The notes under the pieces: model-generated
What the model was told of the DNA's origin: nothing
The model's database searches: none
The model's input: only the letters and a program-made list of their open reading frames with translations
Translations under genes and position numbers: made by a program
Origin: Clostridiales bacterium
GTDB taxonomy: Bacteria; Bacillota; Clostridia; Lachnospirales; Lachnospiraceae
DNA length: 6,535 nt
Direction: 5' to 3'
NCBI GenBank assembly: GCA_015655565.1
Contig: JAATEU010000338.1
Coordinates: 1-6,535, forward strand
In this document: positions 5,614-6,535 of the stretch, piece by piece
Layout of the letters: every line of letters starts with the position of its first letter
Numbering within the stretch: position 1 is the first letter of the stretch

Positions 5614-6045
5614 ATGAGCAAGATATTTATTGTATATTGGAGTGGTACAGGAAATACGAAAATGATGGCGGAACTGATTGGCGATGGTGTCGTTCAGGGT
5701 GGCAAAGAAGCAGAGGTTGTGGATGTATCTGAGATAAAACCGGAGGTTCTGCGCGATTTGCCGGCATTTGTACTTGGCTGTCCTTCCATGGGAGCCGAAG
5801 TATTAGAGGAAGATATAATGGAACCTTTTGTTGCAGAGGTTGAGAAATTTGCAGAAGGTAAAAAAATAGGTTTATTTGGTTCCTATGGCTGGGGAAATTG
5901 CGAATGGATGCGTGATTGGGAAGAACGCTTAAAAAGTGCCGGAGCTGAAATAATTCAAGGTGAAGGAATTACGGTTCTGGGTGAACCGGATAATGAAACT
6001 ACGGAAAAATGCATTGCGTTAGGCAAAAGCCTGACTGCATTGTAG
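5614..6045 (+). CDS. Short-chain flavodoxin
   Basis: A cytoplasmic FMN-binding one-electron carrier that can replace ferredoxin when iron is scarce. The 143-residue length and sequence are very close to clostridial flavodoxins. The phosphate loop is SGTGNT (10-15), the 50s loop is GCPSMGAEVLEED with Met59 in the position that packs on the FMN ring, and the 90s loop is GSYGWGNCEWMRDWEERL with Trp93 stacking on the flavin. AGGAGG at 5601-5606 is seven bases before the ATG. It follows the DUF2325 gene with no terminator between them, so it is probably cotranscribed from the Fur-like promoter at about 5105. The next terminator is at 6221-6259. It may pass electrons to hydrogenase or to other ferredoxin-dependent enzymes; that link is inference. 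Confidence 0.95.
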   Translation: MSKIFIVYWSGTGNTKMMAELIGDGVVQGGKEAEVVDVSEIKPEVLRDLPAFVLGCPSMGAEVLEEDIMEPFVAEVEKFAEGKKIGLFGSYGWGNCEWMRDWEERLKSAGAEIIQGEGITVLGEPDNETTEKCIALGKSLTAL

Positions 6046-6083
6046 AAATAATTCCGGGCCATTTTTGACATGAAACGAAAGAG

Positions 6084-6203
6084 ATGAGCATCGGTACGGA
6101 AGAAGTATTCGGGCCGGTTCTGTTTAACAAAAGAGGAAAGTATTTTAAATTATATTTCAGAATATCTAAAAAACAGGCAGCCAATTTTAGTAATGTCATT
6201 TAG
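6084..6203 (+). pseudogene. Short reading frame resembling an aldehyde dehydrogenase C-terminal fragment
   Basis: A 39-codon frame begins MSIGTEEVFGPVL. EE-[IV]-FGPV is the conserved aldehyde dehydrogenase signature near the cofactor-binding C-terminal region, and an MxIxxEE lead-in is also typical. Just upstream, GACATGAAACG (6067-6077) in another frame reads D-M-K, the kind of residues that usually precede this motif, as if one base had shifted the frame. After residue 14 the similarity ends, and the frame stops at 6201-6203. There is no proper ribosome binding site. It is probably a small relic of a decayed gene; a chance match over about eight residues or a real small peptide cannot be excluded. 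Confidence 0.3.
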
Positions 6204-6220
6204 TTAAGGCATTGTATACC

Positions 6221-6259
6221 AAGAACAGAGTATGTAAAATGCATACCCTGTTCTTTTTT
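6221..6259 (+). terminator. Strong intrinsic terminator after the flavodoxin unit
   Basis: AAGAACAG (6221-6228) pairs with CTGTTCTT (6248-6255) and GTATG (6230-6234) with CATAC (6242-6246), with one A/C mismatch between them and a 7-nt loop. Six T follow at 6254-6259. It probably ends the DUF2325-flavodoxin transcript 175 bases past the flavodoxin stop. Confidence 0.85.
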
Positions 6260-6363
6260 GTACCAAACAGGAAATCTATGCATGCCTGATGCTTTACAAC
6301 TTTTGCGAACTCATCACGACATTTGGGGTGAATAAACAAAAAAAAACAAAACATATATATCAC

Positions 6364-6535
6364 ATGAACTACACGCTGGCAATCCATATAGTTAATGTTT
6401 TAATATCACAGCTGTTCCTGGTTTGTTGCCGAACATTAACGTATTTGGAACAAATGTTGGAATATCTGTGGAATAGGCTGCGGAAGAACCTCTGGAATGT
6501 AGGAAAAATATACAAAATAAAAAAAGAAAACATGG
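6364..6535 (+). CDS. Doubtful reading frame open to the right edge, possible membrane protein start
   Basis: From ATG 6364 the frame is open to the end of the window (57 codons); it is open upstream as far as 6238, with another ATG at 6289. Residues 4-25 (TLAIHIVNVLISQLFLVCC and following) are hydrophobic enough for one membrane segment. Next comes an amphipathic, basic stretch with LWN twice (LEYLWNRLRKNLWNVGK). There is no Shine-Dalgarno sequence before 6364, only an A-rich run, and I recognise no family. It could be the 5' end of a real gene continuing to the right or simply an AT-rich open frame. Confidence 0.2.
   Translation, partial: MNYTLAIHIVNVLISQLFLVCCRTLTYLEQMLEYLWNRLRKNLWNVGKIYKIKKENM
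6391..6440. repeat. 9-bp inverted repeat with a 32-nt spacer
   Basis: GTTAATGTT (6391-6399) and its exact complement AACATTAAC (6432-6440). It does not match the Rex or Fur consensus and has no T run after it. It lies inside the doubtful open frame at the right edge. Significance is unknown; it may be chance in AT-rich DNA. Confidence 0.35.

Noticed and set aside
6196..6387. Minus-strand 63-codon frame containing HPKCRDEFAKVVKHQACI
   Set aside because: That short stretch looks protein-like, but the frame runs through the strong terminator hairpin, lacks a ribosome binding site and matches no family I know. It could at most be a decayed fragment.
1..6535. CRISPR array, insertion sequence, tRNA or rRNA
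   Set aside because: No regularly spaced identical repeats, transposase motifs, terminal inverted repeats with target duplication, or recognisable tRNA or rRNA sequences were seen on either strand.

Overview
The window looks like a piece of a low-GC anaerobic Firmicutes chromosome, most likely class Clostridia and possibly Lachnospiraceae. The reasons are AT-rich DNA, strong AGGAGG-type ribosome binding sites, an [FeFe]-hydrogenase maturation operon, a clostridial-type short-chain flavodoxin and a DUF2325 protein. All convincing genes are on the + strand. The species cannot be named from this sequence.

Layout. (1) 1-507 is the 3' part of a HAD-superfamily hydrolase; its N-terminal DxD motif lies outside the window. 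(2) 508-1185 has no convincing gene but is rich in signals: a long near-perfect hairpin (671-723), a good sigma-A promoter (744-772), a Rex-type operator just after the predicted start (786-803), a structured leader with an intrinsic terminator (1030-1063), and a second three-way RNA fold (1075-1175) that pairs up to the hydE ribosome binding site. (3) 1186-4980 is hydE-hydG-hydF, the three maturases that build the H-cluster of [FeFe]-hydrogenase. All three are full length with their cluster-binding cysteines; HydF has Gln where the family motif has His (residue 352). (4) 4981-5243 holds a 12-bp perfect dyad after hydF, then a -10 box and a Fur-like box. (5) 5244-6045 encodes a Cys-rich DUF2325 protein and a flavodoxin, probably one iron-responsive unit. 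(6) 6046-6535 holds a short reading frame resembling the aldehyde dehydrogenase EE-[IV]-FGPV signature (probably a gene remnant), a strong terminator (6221-6259), and a doubtful reading frame open to the right edge.

How it works together. HydG converts tyrosine to the Fe(CO)2(CN)(Cys) synthon, HydE processes it, and HydF is the GTPase scaffold that carries the diiron precursor to apo-hydrogenase. No hydrogenase structural gene is present, so the maturases serve an enzyme encoded elsewhere. The Rex box suggests expression follows the NADH/NAD+ ratio, which fits hydrogen production as an electron sink. The roughly 400-nt leader with mutually exclusive terminator and antiterminator folds suggests a second, RNA-based control; this is the most interesting candidate for something undescribed here. 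The downstream unit fits an iron-limitation response in which flavodoxin substitutes for ferredoxin, the usual electron partner of hydrogenase.
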